Positions 17,172 to 27,141 are shown, counted from the first letter of the stretch. The stretch is DNA of 64,000 nucleotides from an uncultured Lachnospiraceae bacterium (GCA_910587295.1 CAJULP010000095.1:1-64000), one strand, 5' to 3'. The notes: generated by a model from the sequence alone, not told the origin. Program-made: numbers and translations.

Positions 17172-17771
17172 TTATCCTTTTGCGGTCTCCATCAAAAGTC
17201 TGACACACAAGTCAATGCCCAGCTTCCCGGCATTCAAATACATTTCATAGCATTTCGGGTCGCTCCACTCCTGATTGGTGACTGAATTGTAGAAGTTCCT
17301 TCTTCTTTTATCATTCTTTTTCAAAGCGTTTTCTGCCTCCGCCTTTTGGATCCCTTCTTTTTCAATCGCCCTTTGGATCCTCTTTTCGTGATCGGCATAA
17401 ATAAATACCCGCAGGCTGTTTTCCATTTCCCTTAGGATATATCCTGATGCCCTTCCCACGATCACGCAGTTCCCTTCTTTTGCCGCTTCCTCAATGATGC
17501 GTTTTTCTTCCAGGAAAAGCTTATCCGCAAGAGGCAGGTCCTTATTCCCTGAAAGCCCTCCTAACGGAGTCCTTGAAAGGTTCAAAAGCACATTTCCGGA
17601 ACTGCTCTCCTCAAGCCCTTCAATTTTAAAAAACGGTATATCAAGCTTCTGCGCCGCTTCCATAAGGATATTACGGTCATAAAGTTTATATCCCAGCGCA
17701 TCCGCCAGCCTTTTGCCAATCTCATTTCCCCCACTGGCATAACGCCGCTCAATTGTTATGATATTATACAT
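17172..17771 (-). CDS. Cytidylate kinase-like family protein
   Basis: A 199-residue P-loop-type protein of the cytidylate-kinase-like family. The start IITIERRYASGGNEIGKRLADALGYKLYDRNIL is the family signature, with the glycine-rich nucleotide loop altered to ASGGNEIGKRLA. NCVIVGRASGYIL and FIYADHEKRIQRAIEKEG follow in the order seen in the family. Role in the cell is unknown; many Clostridia have several copies. GGGGGATGCATCT precedes the ATG. It diverges from the fucosidase gene, and the 217-base gap between them has AT-rich promoter-like sequence only. Confidence 0.82.
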   Translation of the reverse strand: MYNIITIERRYASGGNEIGKRLADALGYKLYDRNILMEAAQKLDIPFFKIEGLEESSSGNVLLNLSRTPLGGLSGNKDLPLADKLFLEEKRIIEEAAKEGNCVIVGRASGYILREMENSLRVFIYADHEKRIQRAIEKEGIQKAEAENALKKNDKRRRNFYNSVTNQEWSDPKCYEMYLNAGKLGIDLCVRLLMETAKG

Positions 17772-17988
17772 AGATGCATCCCCCTTTCTGCTGCTTTCAT
17801 TTTATATTATAACCAATAACAGGGCATATCTCAATTCATTTTTAGTTATTTTTCACAATTAGGTTAATTTATGCCAACTTTGCGTTATTTTTTCCGCTCC
17901 CATCTAAACGCCTTCCATGATACACTTTCTTTATAAAAAGGTATCGCAAAAATCATAAGCGGCGGCTATACGCAGAAAGGTATTGATC

Positions 17989-19297
17989 ATGGGAAGATAT
18001 GAAGAAAGACAAAAGCGCACGGAGTGGTTCCGGGAAGCCAGATTCGGCATGTTCATCCACTGGGGGCTTTATGCTATCCCTGCCCGGGGGGAATGGGTCA
18101 AAAGCACCGAAAAAATCTCCACGGAAGATTATCAGCAGTATTTTGAAGAATTTAACCCTGTCCGTTACAACCCCAGGGAATGGGCTAAGCTGGCTAAAGA
18201 AGCAGGCATGAAATATGCCGTGCTGACCACCAAGCACCATGACGGCTTCTGTCTGTTTGATTCTGCTTACACAGATTATAAGAGCACCAACACAAAATGT
18301 GGCAGGGATCTGGTCAAAGAATATGTGGAAGCTTTCCGGGCGGAAGGGCTAAAAGTTGGTTTTTACTACTCCCTGCTTGACTGGCATCATCCCGATTATC
18401 CCCACTACGGCGACAGACAGCACCCTATGAGGGATAATGAAGCTTACAAGGATACGCAGGCACAACTGGGATAATTACATCACCTACTTCCACAACCAGG
18501 TCAGGGAATTATTGACCAATTACGGGAAGATCGACCTCATGTGGTTTGACTTTTCCTACGACAACGAAAGACTTGAGGGCACCCGGTTCCAGCATATGAG
18601 CGGCGAAACATGGAGGGCAAAGGAGCTGATCGAAATGATGCGCTCCCTGTGTCCTGACATCATCATTGACAACCGCCTTGGCGGGGATGCCAGAAAAGAG
18701 GAACCGGACCTCCATTCCGGCGATTATGTTTCCCCTGAATGCATGATGCCTGCCGAAGGGGAGACCGATGTGCTTGGCAGAGACGTTCCCTGGGAATTGT
18801 GTTTGACATTAAATGAGAACTGGGGTTATGCTAAGAACAAGTCCTGGGATTACAAGACCACGGAAAATGTGATCCATATGCTGGTCGAGTGTGTCAGCAA
18901 AGGCGGCAACATGCTGATCAACGTAGGCCCTAACGCCAAAGGGGATATCCCCAAAGACAGCGTCCGCATTCTTAAAGAGGTTGGCGAATGGATGCATGTT
19001 AATTCCGACAGCATTTACGGCTGTGGCAAGAGCTGCTATCCCAAACCGGAATGGGGAAGGTATACCCAAAACGGGAAGATCTTGTACGCCCATATTTACG
19101 ATAGACGGGTAGGCGGTTTCCGTCTGGAAGGATTGGAAGGAAAATTGAAAAAAGCCCGTCTTTTGGAGGACGGATCCGAACTTCCCATGTTACGCCCGTG
19201 GAACGGCGGCAATTATCCCGATGACGCTTACGTGGATCTTGGCGTTGCCGGACTTTATGATGAGCGTGATACGGTTTTAGAGCTGGAATTATTGTAA
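17989..19297 (+). pseudogene. GH29 alpha-L-fucosidase split by a frameshift
   Basis: Two frames together give a full GH29 enzyme that would remove alpha-linked fucose. The first (17989-18474) has the N-terminal barrel: WFREARFGMFIHWGLYAIPA, KYAVLTTKHHDGFCLFDS, GFYYSLLDWHHPDY. The second (from about 18460 to 19297) has NYGKIDLMWFDFSYD, whose Asp is the expected nucleophile, then NMLINVGPNAKGDIP. The switch is at about 18455-18470 (GATACGCAGGCACAACTGG): removing one base joins ...DTQ to HNWDNYITYF. No signal peptide is seen, so the ancestor acted on imported oligosaccharides. AGAAAGG precedes the ATG at 17989. Either a true inactivation or a read error could explain it. Confidence 0.82.
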
Positions 19298-19319
19298 AAC
19301 AGAAAAGGAAAGATGAAAA

Positions 19320-20180
19320 ATGGGAACCTCAAATATAGATTTTTTCTCCAACCTCTACATCCACTATTATTATGGAAGCTATACCAAATGCGGTGAAAGC
19401 TGGAAAGAATATCATGTAAGCTGCCCCTTTTCCAAACTGTATTATATCAAAAAAGGGGAATGCGAGCTGGTGATTGAGGGAAAGATCTTCCATGGGGTTC
19501 CCGGGATGCTCTTTTTGATTCCTGCCCATACCCAGCATTCCTATTACCACATCAATACCAATTACATTGAAAAGTACTGGATGCATTTTGAACTGAAAAC
19601 GGGAGACGACCAGGCCTTAAAAAGCCTGGGTCTCCCTTATTTTGTTACCGTTCCCAAAGAAGAAGCATTGGACGGCTTGTTTTCAGAAATCATCTCCTTA
19701 TCCCGGCAAATGGACCTGGCCTCCAGAATGCAGGAAAAAGCCAACATTCTGAAACTAGTCAGCGCTTACATCCTGTTTGCACAGAAAGAAGGCTATCATG
19801 CTCTTTGGGAAGGCCATACTTCTCCTGAAAGGGATATCCACCGGGTGATCGAATACATGAACAGCCATCTGTCCTCCAAGATAACCGTTGCGGAGCTTGC
19901 CGGGCTTTTGCATATCCATCCCAACTATTTCATCCGGCTGTTTAAATCTCATATGGGGGTGCCGCCCTTAAACTACGTAAGCCGTCTGCGCATTGAGCGT
20001 GCCAAGTCACTTCTGGAAAACACTGACCTGCCTGTATCCCACATTATGCAGCAGACCGGCTTTGATGAAATCAGCGCATTTTCCAGATTTTTTAAACACT
20101 ACACGGGTTATAACCCCAGGCAGTTCCGTAAAACCTTTTCCTCTAAGAAAAACGCATTGGAATCCGCATGCCTTCCATAG
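19320..20180 (+). CDS. AraC family transcriptional regulator
   Basis: A 286-residue regulator. A cupin arm (SKLYYIKKGECELVIEG, then GMLFLIPAHTQHSYYH) is followed by the two HTH motifs (ITVAELAGLLHIHPNYFIRLFKSHMG and VSHIMQQTGFDEISAFSRFFKHYTGYNPRQFRK). It follows the fucosidase gene by 22 bases and probably controls it. Its last 24 codons overlap, on the opposite strand, the 3' end of the PHP gene (73 bases, tail to tail). Confidence 0.85.
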   Translation: MGTSNIDFFSNLYIHYYYGSYTKCGESWKEYHVSCPFSKLYYIKKGECELVIEGKIFHGVPGMLFLIPAHTQHSYYHINTNYIEKYWMHFELKTGDDQALKSLGLPYFVTVPKEEALDGLFSEIISLSRQMDLASRMQEKANILKLVSAYILFAQKEGYHALWEGHTSPERDIHRVIEYMNSHLSSKITVAELAGLLHIHPNYFIRLFKSHMGVPPLNYVSRLRIERAKSLLENTDLPVSHIMQQTGFDEISAFSRFFKHYTGYNPRQFRKTFSSKKNALESACLP

Positions 20181-21121
20181 GCATCCTGCACGGCTGCCCG
20201 AATATAGCCTTCTTTACCATCCAGGGTAAATTCCGCTTCCGTGATGGTCTCTCCCGGCTTTGCCGCTGCCCTGTGACACCTGCGCCCCATGGTCTTTATG
20301 TAAATTTTATCCACCGGACTGCAGCGCACGATAAGCTTATTGCCATCCAAGTACATTTCCTCTATCTTCGGCCCTTCCAACCGCCCGTCAGGGGATATGA
20401 TACTGTAAAAATGTCCTTTCTTCAGGGCTTCCATCACTGCCGGATAGGTAAGCTCCTTAGCCCCTATCATCACTGCCCCGCCAAAGGAATCACACAGCGG
20501 ATCCCCTGCCGGGAAAAGATTATGATTGTCATCCGCTGCAACCGCAAACAACTGCTGCCCACTCCTTAACATCTCGTCATATGACTGAGAATGGTATCCA
20601 TACAAACCGTCAAGCTCACATCCATGGTTATAGATTTCCATTCCCCAAAATCCCTTCAGATCCTTATAATCCTCATAACTTTGCAAGGACCAGTAAGGAT
20701 GGTTATAACAGGCAAGGAAACCAAGTTCTTTCATTTTTTCCACGTATCCGTTTAAACATTCCAAATCATGATATCTCTTTTCGGGCTGGGAAAGCTTTGC
20801 CTTCTCTTCACTCCGAAACGACGGATCTGTGTCATACCAGTTGATATGGTATGTTTTTATCCTGTCAAAATTCTGTCCAAACCCTGCAAATTCATTGATA
20901 TCCGTCTCCATAGCCGCAATTGCCAGAAAGCTTTCATCATTCAGTTCCTTATGATAAGCATAGACCCTATGGTCCGTAAAGGCAATGACCTGATATCCCC
21001 GTCCGCCATACAGATCCTTTATCTGTTCCGGTGTCAGTGTGCCATCCGAAAGCACCGTATGGCAATGTAGATTTGCCTTGTAATACTTTACTCCCCTTGG
21101 GAGCAGCTCAATGATCGACAT
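20108..21121 (-). CDS. PHP-domain metal-dependent phosphoesterase-like protein
   Basis: A 337-residue protein with the PHP fold. Motif 1 is YKANLHCHTVLSDGTLTPEQI (HxH), motif 2 is VIAFTDHR, then ACYNHPYWS and AVAADDNHN supply later metal ligands. Members hydrolyse phosphate esters; the substrate here is unknown. The start MSIIELLPRG is preceded by AAGGAAGGGG and lies 14 bases inside the end of the GH13 gene, so the two are coupled. An upstream in-frame start at 21196 would run far into the GH13 gene. The C-terminus overlaps the AraC gene at 19320-20180 by 73 bases. Confidence 0.8.
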   Translation of the reverse strand: MSIIELLPRGVKYYKANLHCHTVLSDGTLTPEQIKDLYGGRGYQVIAFTDHRVYAYHKELNDESFLAIAAMETDINEFAGFGQNFDRIKTYHINWYDTDPSFRSEEKAKLSQPEKRYHDLECLNGYVEKMKELGFLACYNHPYWSLQSYEDYKDLKGFWGMEIYNHGCELDGLYGYHSQSYDEMLRSGQQLFAVAADDNHNLFPAGDPLCDSFGGAVMIGAKELTYPAVMEALKKGHFYSIISPDGRLEGPKIEEMYLDGNKLIVRCSPVDKIYIKTMGRRCHRAAAKPGETITEAEFTLDGKEGYIRAAVQDAYGRHADSNAFFLEEKVLRNCLGL

Positions 21122-22979
21122 GATGATTCCCCTTCCTTTTATATATTCTGGCTTCATACCCTGACAATATTCTGCCTCTTTTTTTATTTGTACCATACAC
21201 GACCTGCCAGCTCCCTTTTAAAGGAAACGCCGTGCAGGGCCTGGGGCCGAGATTACAATCCACCACAAAAACCTGCCCGGAAAGCGCCCTTGCATAAACA
21301 AACCTGTCTTTCCTTTTGCAAATCACACGGAAAGAGCCATAAACAAAAGCCTTCTCCTGATGGCGAAGTAAGAGCAGCCTTCTGTATGCCGCAAATACTT
21401 CTTTTTTAGGCTTCTGGTACAACCCCTCATGGCAGGGCGGCAGCTTCTTATTCCACGGAAGCAATACTCTTGCATGTTCTCTTGTTCCGGCAAGGATATC
21501 ACCAAACACCTTTTCCTTTGGTTCTTTCTTTCGATGTTCTTCGTAATATCCTTTTGCCTCCACGTCCGTTATCTGCTCCATGGATGTAAAATCATAATTG
21601 GCAAGCCCCATCTCATCTCCCTGATAGATAAAGGGCGTTCCCCGAAGCGTTAGCTGCATTACCGCAAGGAGTTTTGACAAAGCCGTATGGCGTGACGCAT
21701 CTTTGGTGATCTTACTGATCATTCGTGGATTATCGTGGTTATTATAAAAAATCGACATCCAGCAATTATTACCGTAATGCTCCATCCAGTCGATCATATA
21801 ATCCCTGAAATAATTCAGATCATATTCATAGTCCTCAAGCCGCACATGCCCCGGCGTCTCTAGATGGTCAAAAGAAAAGACCATATCCAGTTCCTTGCGT
21901 TCTTCCCCTGTGACAAGCTGGCACATCTTCATACCAAGCCCCGGTGTCTCTCCCACTGAAAACGCCCCGTGGGGCTCAAAGGCTTTTTCCCTGATTTCCC
22001 TTAAATACCGGTGCAGCTTAGGGCCATAATAGTAATGCTCAATCCCGTAAAATCCCATCAAGTTCCCGATGGCCTCATTCCCACAGGGAAGGCCGTCCTC
22101 TTTGGAAATATAATTGATCACGTCCATACGGAACCCATCCACGCCCTTATCCAGCCAGCGGTTCACCATTGCGATCACATCCCCGCGCACCGCAGGATTT
22201 TCCCAGTTAAGGTCCATCTGCTTTTTAGAAAATAAATGCAGCGCCCAACTGTCCGTATCCTCCTCATAGTTCCACGCCGGACCGGAAAAAAAGGATGTCC
22301 AGTTATTCGGCGGCGTATGACTTCCGTCATCTTTACAAAAATAATAATAATCCCGGTAATGAGGATCTCCCTGCCTTGCCTTTTGATACCAGATATGCTC
22401 ATCGGATGTATGGTTCACCACCAGATCCATGATAAGCCGCATATCCCGCTTGTGCACCTCATCAAGCAGGCAGATAAAATCTTCCATGGTGCCAAACTCT
22501 TCCATGATCTTTTCATAGTCGCGGATATCATATCCGTTATCGTCATTGGGGGAATCATAAACAGGGGACAGCCACAATGCATCCACTCCCAGTTTTTTCA
22601 GGTAATCCAGCTTACTTAAGATCCCTTTTAAATCTCCAATCCCATCCCCGTTACTGTCACAAAAGCTCCGGGGATAAATCTGATAAAATACCGCTTCCTT
22701 CCACCACTTTGGCACGATCCGGCCCTTTGAAACATATGGTTCATCCTGCTCTAAACCCACCAGATGAAGCAAGGCGTCAAAAAAGTCCATTCCCAGCTTC
22801 TTTTTCGCCAGATTGGCAATGGTCCGTAGTTTTACTTTGGAAACCACTTTATTTGTGATCACCATTTCCGGCAGCCCCATCTGCAGTAAGACCTTGGCAA
22901 GGGCGTCATGCCCCACCGGACTTTCGTATAATTCCCCCACCGTACTGTCCAGGGTGATCCACTTTTTTTCCTTCTTCAT
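21108..22979 (-). CDS. GH13 alpha-glucosidase (oligo-1,6-glucosidase type) with extra N-terminal module
   Basis: A 623-residue cytosolic enzyme. Residues about 90-600 form a GH13 barrel and C-terminal domain: AVFYQIYPRSFCDSNGDGIG, DLVVNHTSDEH, GFRMDVINYISK (nucleophile Asp), AFSVGETPG (acid/base Glu) and YNNHDNPRM. This set fits the oligo-1,6-glucosidase/alpha-glucosidase subfamilies. Before it lie about 80 residues (LDSTVGELYESPVGHDALAKV) that are not part of the GH13 fold; similar short helical modules occur in other Lachnospiraceae glycosidases, as far as I recall. GAGG six bases before the ATG at 22979 decides the start over the Met at 22991. The gene is coupled to the PHP gene. Confidence 0.86.
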   Translation of the reverse strand: MKKEKKWITLDSTVGELYESPVGHDALAKVLLQMGLPEMVITNKVVSKVKLRTIANLAKKKLGMDFFDALLHLVGLEQDEPYVSKGRIVPKWWKEAVFYQIYPRSFCDSNGDGIGDLKGILSKLDYLKKLGVDALWLSPVYDSPNDDNGYDIRDYEKIMEEFGTMEDFICLLDEVHKRDMRLIMDLVVNHTSDEHIWYQKARQGDPHYRDYYYFCKDDGSHTPPNNWTSFFSGPAWNYEEDTDSWALHLFSKKQMDLNWENPAVRGDVIAMVNRWLDKGVDGFRMDVINYISKEDGLPCGNEAIGNLMGFYGIEHYYYGPKLHRYLREIREKAFEPHGAFSVGETPGLGMKMCQLVTGEERKELDMVFSFDHLETPGHVRLEDYEYDLNYFRDYMIDWMEHYGNNCWMSIFYNNHDNPRMISKITKDASRHTALSKLLAVMQLTLRGTPFIYQGDEMGLANYDFTSMEQITDVEAKGYYEEHRKKEPKEKVFGDILAGTREHARVLLPWNKKLPPCHEGLYQKPKKEVFAAYRRLLLLRHQEKAFVYGSFRVICKRKDRFVYARALSGQVFVVDCNLGPRPCTAFPLKGSWQVVYGTNKKRGRILSGYEARIYKRKGNHHVDH

Positions 22980-23023
22980 ATCAAACCTCATTTCTGCGCA
23001 CGTTTTTAATCTACCTCCTTATT

Positions 23024-24529
23024 TCATTTCTGTAATTCGGCACAGATTCTTTCGTACTCTTCTTCATCCAATCTATATTTTTTCTTATAAAGGAAGTAAG
23101 AGATTGCCATCAGGACACAGGGCACTACCGTCATCGCCGCCAAAAGCCCCTGCCCCTGACCGGACGTGACACCGCTATGCTGCCCGGACGTCGTTCCGAA
23201 AATCACCGCCGATATCTCCGTAAGCTTCTGTTCTTCGGAGATCAGCCCCCGGGCACACTGCTGCTCTAAATCAGAAATCTGATTAGTATAACCGGTAACC
23301 CCAAAAATCATATAAGCCGCAGAGGTTGCCGCCACGATAAGCGCCGAACTCATTTTCGTGATAAAAGGACGCAGGGAAGTGATGATCCCCTCATCCCTGG
23401 TTCCGAATTTATACTCATTGTACTCCACCGTGTTCATGATAGAAATCATCATGACCAGATAAAAACAGTACTGCCCGAAATTAGAAATCATATATCCCAT
23501 CACCAGGATCCAAAACCTTCCCATATTGGCTTCCTTGACCAGTGCAGACCCCAGCATTACCACATAGCCTATAACCGAAGCGGCCATCATCATCCCCATC
23601 AGCTTTTTCCGCCGGACACGCCTTGAGATTGCCGGATAAAAAATCATTAAAAATGCAGTTGCCGCCATACCTACGGTATTGAACAAAGAAAACAGCCCAC
23701 CGTTATAACCAAAAGTAAAATAAATGTATGTAGAACCGATTCCACCCACCACAAGTCCGTTTCCTACCTGCTGGATCAGGAAGATGACCGCTATCCATAC
23801 CAGCTGGTCATTGCGCCCTATGGTCTTAACAATCTGCACAAAGGAGAACTTCTCCGCCGCCTTCCCTGCCCTATCCGCTTCCCTTTGTTCCTGTACCCCA
23901 AACAACGTAAACAAAATAAATAACGGCGCAAGGATCGCTATGACAAGCGCAATCCGCCCATAAGCCACTGCGGTACTGCCGCCAATCGCCCCGGAACCGG
24001 CCGAAAACATGGGAATTAAAATAGAAGCCAGCGTACCGCCAATCCCCGCAAACAAGGTTGCCCTTGACGTAAACCGGTTTCTTGCATCAGCATCAGACCC
24101 AAGCGCCGGAATCATCCCCCAGTAAGAAATATCGCTCATGGTATAAGTAACGCTGAAGGCAAAATACATTACCGCAAAAAAGCACACAAACCCCCAGCCC
24201 TGCAGTTGTACGTTAAACAAAAGATAGATCACCACCGAAGTCGTCAACCCGCCAATCGCCAGCCAGGGCTTGAATTTGCCAAATTTAGAACGGGTTCTCT
24301 CGATAATATTCCCCATAACCGGATCATTGAGCGCATCAAATACCCGTGCGGCAATCATAATACCGGTGATTGCCGCAAGCTGCGCCCCGTTTAATGAATG
24401 GGTGAACAACACAAATGTAAGCAGATAACTGTTGATCAGACAGTATACCGCATCCCGCCCCACTGTTCCTAGGGGGAAATAAATCAAATTCTTTTTCGTT
24501 CTGTCGTCCTCTTTCACTTTTATACCCAT
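23024..24529 (-). CDS. GPH-family sugar:cation symporter
   Basis: A roughly 501-residue membrane transporter of the glycoside-pentoside-hexuronide family. The hallmark is ARVFDALNDPVMGNIIERTRSKFGKFKPWLAIGG near residue 60-90, with about twelve hydrophobic segments and a cytosolic end (YKKKYRLDEEEYERICAELQK). The start is put at the ATG MGIKVKEDDRTKKN; a longer frame begins with TTG at 24571, whose upstream sequence has no site. It precedes the GH13 gene by 44 bases and should supply its alpha-glucoside, although the GH36 enzyme next door is an equal candidate partner. Confidence 0.83.
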   Translation of the reverse strand: MGIKVKEDDRTKKNLIYFPLGTVGRDAVYCLINSYLLTFVLFTHSLNGAQLAAITGIMIAARVFDALNDPVMGNIIERTRSKFGKFKPWLAIGGLTTSVVIYLLFNVQLQGWGFVCFFAVMYFAFSVTYTMSDISYWGMIPALGSDADARNRFTSRATLFAGIGGTLASILIPMFSAGSGAIGGSTAVAYGRIALVIAILAPLFILFTLFGVQEQREADRAGKAAEKFSFVQIVKTIGRNDQLVWIAVIFLIQQVGNGLVVGGIGSTYIYFTFGYNGGLFSLFNTVGMAATAFLMIFYPAISRRVRRKKLMGMMMAASVIGYVVMLGSALVKEANMGRFWILVMGYMISNFGQYCFYLVMMISIMNTVEYNEYKFGTRDEGIITSLRPFITKMSSALIVAATSAAYMIFGVTGYTNQISDLEQQCARGLISEEQKLTEISAVIFGTTSGQHSGVTSGQGQGLLAAMTVVPCVLMAISYFLYKKKYRLDEEEYERICAELQK

Positions 24530-24604
24530 GCCTTTCCCGTATGAGCCCTTCCAGATGGAAAACAGGCCCAAGTACGTAGATAACCTTATCCTTTTATGAA
24601 AAAG

Positions 24605-24667
24605 GAGAAGGCCGTATTTATTCCTTCTCTCTTATACTATTATAGTCAATATTTCTCAAAATTACAA
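24605..24667 (-). promoter_or_regulatory. Promoter and leader hairpin of the GPH-GH13-PHP operon
   Basis: On the minus strand TTGTAA (24662-24667) stands 17 bases from TATAAT (24639-24644), a good sigma-A promoter. Right after the expected transcript start a stem GAGAAGG/CCTTCTC (24605-24629, 11-base loop) is followed by CTTTTTC. It could be an early terminator (attenuator), an mRNA-stabilising hairpin, or the terminator of the GH36 gene placed just downstream of its stop. Confidence 0.55.
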
Positions 24668-24690
24668 GCTGATTCTTAACAAAATATAGA

Positions 24691-27120
24691 TTATATTTTA
24701 GAGGTTCCCTGCGAAATATCCCCGCCGTTTTTCTCTATGTCCGCTACTTTTTCCATGAAATACATCCTGGAGCCAAAATCCTGGTAAATCCTTACCTCGC
24801 TATGATACCCCACGGACCCGAATGCCTGTTTCAGCTTCACGCCATGATACATCAGTTCATCCCCATAGACAAAGCAGTCTTCCGTTTCTCCGTCCAATTT
24901 TACCACTTTAGCGGCTATTGTCTCTACAAGGGAATCCTGCTTAATGTGGATTGGCGCGATCATATTCACCAGCCCTCCAAAATCCTTCAGGCTATATTTC
25001 AGACTTCGGTTAAAAAAGTGATAGCAGGCATCCTCCTTAAGGCCTCTTGCCCTATAATATGCAAACAGATCATTTGGAACCACCAGCTTTTGAAAAAGCA
25101 TTCCCACAGCCCTTTCTTTCCCCGGTGATACGCAGGTCCATTCCATGGTGTTCTGGCTGTTGATGCCGATGGAAGTATGATAACCGGTTCCTTCCGAAAA
25201 ATTCCTTCCCCGGTAGAAGCTGCCAAACTGCAATACCTTTCTCCATTTTTTGTAAAGGGCAATCTGCTCTTTTACCGCTAATAGCTCTTCCCTTCCCATA
25301 TCGCAAAAATTACACTCATATCCAAAAACCCCAAAAGCCGCTACATGGAACCTGGTCTCCAAAGGTGTCCTGCGCAGAGTCTGATGATTGGGGCTGGCGG
25401 ATACATGGGCGCTTATTGCCGACATGGGATACCCATAGCTATAACCATTTTGAATCTCCGCACGGCACAAAGCATCCGTATTATCGCTGGCCCAGATCTG
25501 TGGAAAATAACAAAGAATCCCCAGATCAAATCGGTTCCCTCCGGAACTGCATCCTTCAAACAAGATCTTCGGGAATCGTTCTGTCAATTCTTTCATACAG
25601 CGGTACAATCCGCACACATAGCGGTGAAATACTTCACCCTGCCTTTCCCCCTTAAGACATTTTGAATACACATCCGAAAATATCCTGTTCATATCCCATT
25701 TCACATAAGAAATATTTGCGCCGGAAAACACTTTCCCCATTTCTTCAATGATATAATCCTGGACCGACGGGTTTGTCAAGTCAAGGATACGCTGGTTACG
25801 CCCTTCGGAATGTCCTTTCCCCGGAATATCCATAGCCCATTCCGGGTGTGCCTTAAATAACCGGCTGTTCCGGTTTACCATTTCCGGTTCTACCCATATC
25901 CCAAAGGACAGCCCCAATGCCCTTACTTTATCGCAAAGCCGCTTAAGCCCGCCAGGAAGCTTCTTTTCATTCACATCCCAGTCACCCAAAGACCGGGTAT
26001 CATCCGTCCGCTCCCCAAACCAGCCGTCATCCATCACAAACAGCTCGATCCCTGCTTCTTTCCCGGCCTTGGCAAGACGAAGGAGTTTCTTCTCGTCGAT
26101 GTCAAAATATGCGGCTTCCCAACTGTTTAAGAGCACCGGACGCACTTTCTTCTTCCATCTTCCCCGCACGATATGCTCCCTGACAAAACGATGCATATGC
26201 TGGCTCAGGCCATTAAATCCTTCATGGGAAAAAGTCATCACTCCTTCCGGTGACTCAAAGACTTCCCCCGGCGCAAGCTCCCACGAAAATGACTGGGGAT
26301 TGATCCCTGATACGATCCGGGTCTTTCCAAAACCGCTGACCTCCACGGCCTCATAATGATTTCCACTGTAGATCAGATTAAAGCCCCAGCACTCTCCATA
26401 ATCTTCCGTGGTATGTTCTTTGGATAACATCACAAAGGGATTGGCCCGGCTGGAAGAAACCCCGGCGTAGGAAGCATTCACATACTTTCCTGCCAAGATT
26501 GGGATATCCGTTCGCTTCATCTCCCTTGCCCACTCACCGGTAAAGGTGATAAATCTAAAATCCGGCGTGGGAAAGTCCACCTGCAAACTCATAAGCCGTT
26601 TTATGCTTACTGCTTCCTGGCTTTCATTAACCAGCTTTGCGCTCCTTGTTATCACATCACATTTCGGATAAACATAGTAGTGCAGTTCCAGGGCCAGACC
26701 ATAATTCCTGTCTTTTAAGGTTATAAGAAGGTGTTCCACCTTCCCGTCCTCACTGTAGGAACCCGGTAAAAGACCATATTCCGGCTTCGTGTCTGTAATC
26801 AAAAAAGAGTCATACAAAAAATCAGAGGTAATGCTGCCATCCCTATGGACCACTTCAATAAACGGCTCACGAATATCGCCTTTTCCGTAAGATGACATTT
26901 CCAGGCAGGTATCCTCTAAACTGAAGTTCTTGTGGCCATCATCGTAATAAATCCCATTTCCCGGGGCAAAGGCGTGTTTTTCCCGAAGGGCTGCATCATC
27001 CCGGAAGTGGATTGTTCTCCCGTAGTAGAAGTGTTCTAAGTGCCCTGTTTCCATAACGCCAAATAAGTATGAGGTGTGTTCTGTTTCCAATGTAAAAATA
27101 CCGTTATTTTCTTTTATCAT
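24691..27120 (-). CDS. GH36 alpha-galactosidase
   Basis: A full-length 809-residue GH36 enzyme that releases terminal alpha-galactose from raffinose-family sugars and galacto-oligosaccharides. The N-terminal beta-supersandwich runs to about residue 330. The barrel begins NSWEAAYFDIDEKKLLRLA and GIELFVMDDGWFGERTDD. The nucleophile is Asp476 in YVKWDMNR and the acid/base is Asp546 in SDNTDAL. The substrate loop ECSSGG-like motif is FEGCSSGGNRFDLG. There is no signal peptide, so it acts inside the cell. AAAGGTTAAAAG precedes ATG. It lies 21 bases after the AAA-ATPase gene, with AraC further upstream, in one transcription unit. Confidence 0.92.
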   Translation of the reverse strand: MIKENNGIFTLETEHTSYLFGVMETGHLEHFYYGRTIHFRDDAALREKHAFAPGNGIYYDDGHKNFSLEDTCLEMSSYGKGDIREPFIEVVHRDGSITSDFLYDSFLITDTKPEYGLLPGSYSEDGKVEHLLITLKDRNYGLALELHYYVYPKCDVITRSAKLVNESQEAVSIKRLMSLQVDFPTPDFRFITFTGEWAREMKRTDIPILAGKYVNASYAGVSSSRANPFVMLSKEHTTEDYGECWGFNLIYSGNHYEAVEVSGFGKTRIVSGINPQSFSWELAPGEVFESPEGVMTFSHEGFNGLSQHMHRFVREHIVRGRWKKKVRPVLLNSWEAAYFDIDEKKLLRLAKAGKEAGIELFVMDDGWFGERTDDTRSLGDWDVNEKKLPGGLKRLCDKVRALGLSFGIWVEPEMVNRNSRLFKAHPEWAMDIPGKGHSEGRNQRILDLTNPSVQDYIIEEMGKVFSGANISYVKWDMNRIFSDVYSKCLKGERQGEVFHRYVCGLYRCMKELTERFPKILFEGCSSGGNRFDLGILCYFPQIWASDNTDALCRAEIQNGYSYGYPMSAISAHVSASPNHQTLRRTPLETRFHVAAFGVFGYECNFCDMGREELLAVKEQIALYKKWRKVLQFGSFYRGRNFSEGTGYHTSIGINSQNTMEWTCVSPGKERAVGMLFQKLVVPNDLFAYYRARGLKEDACYHFFNRSLKYSLKDFGGLVNMIAPIHIKQDSLVETIAAKVVKLDGETEDCFVYGDELMYHGVKLKQAFGSVGYHSEVRIYQDFGSRMYFMEKVADIEKNGGDISQGTSKI

Positions 27121-27141
27121 CTTTTAACCTTTAAACTATCG

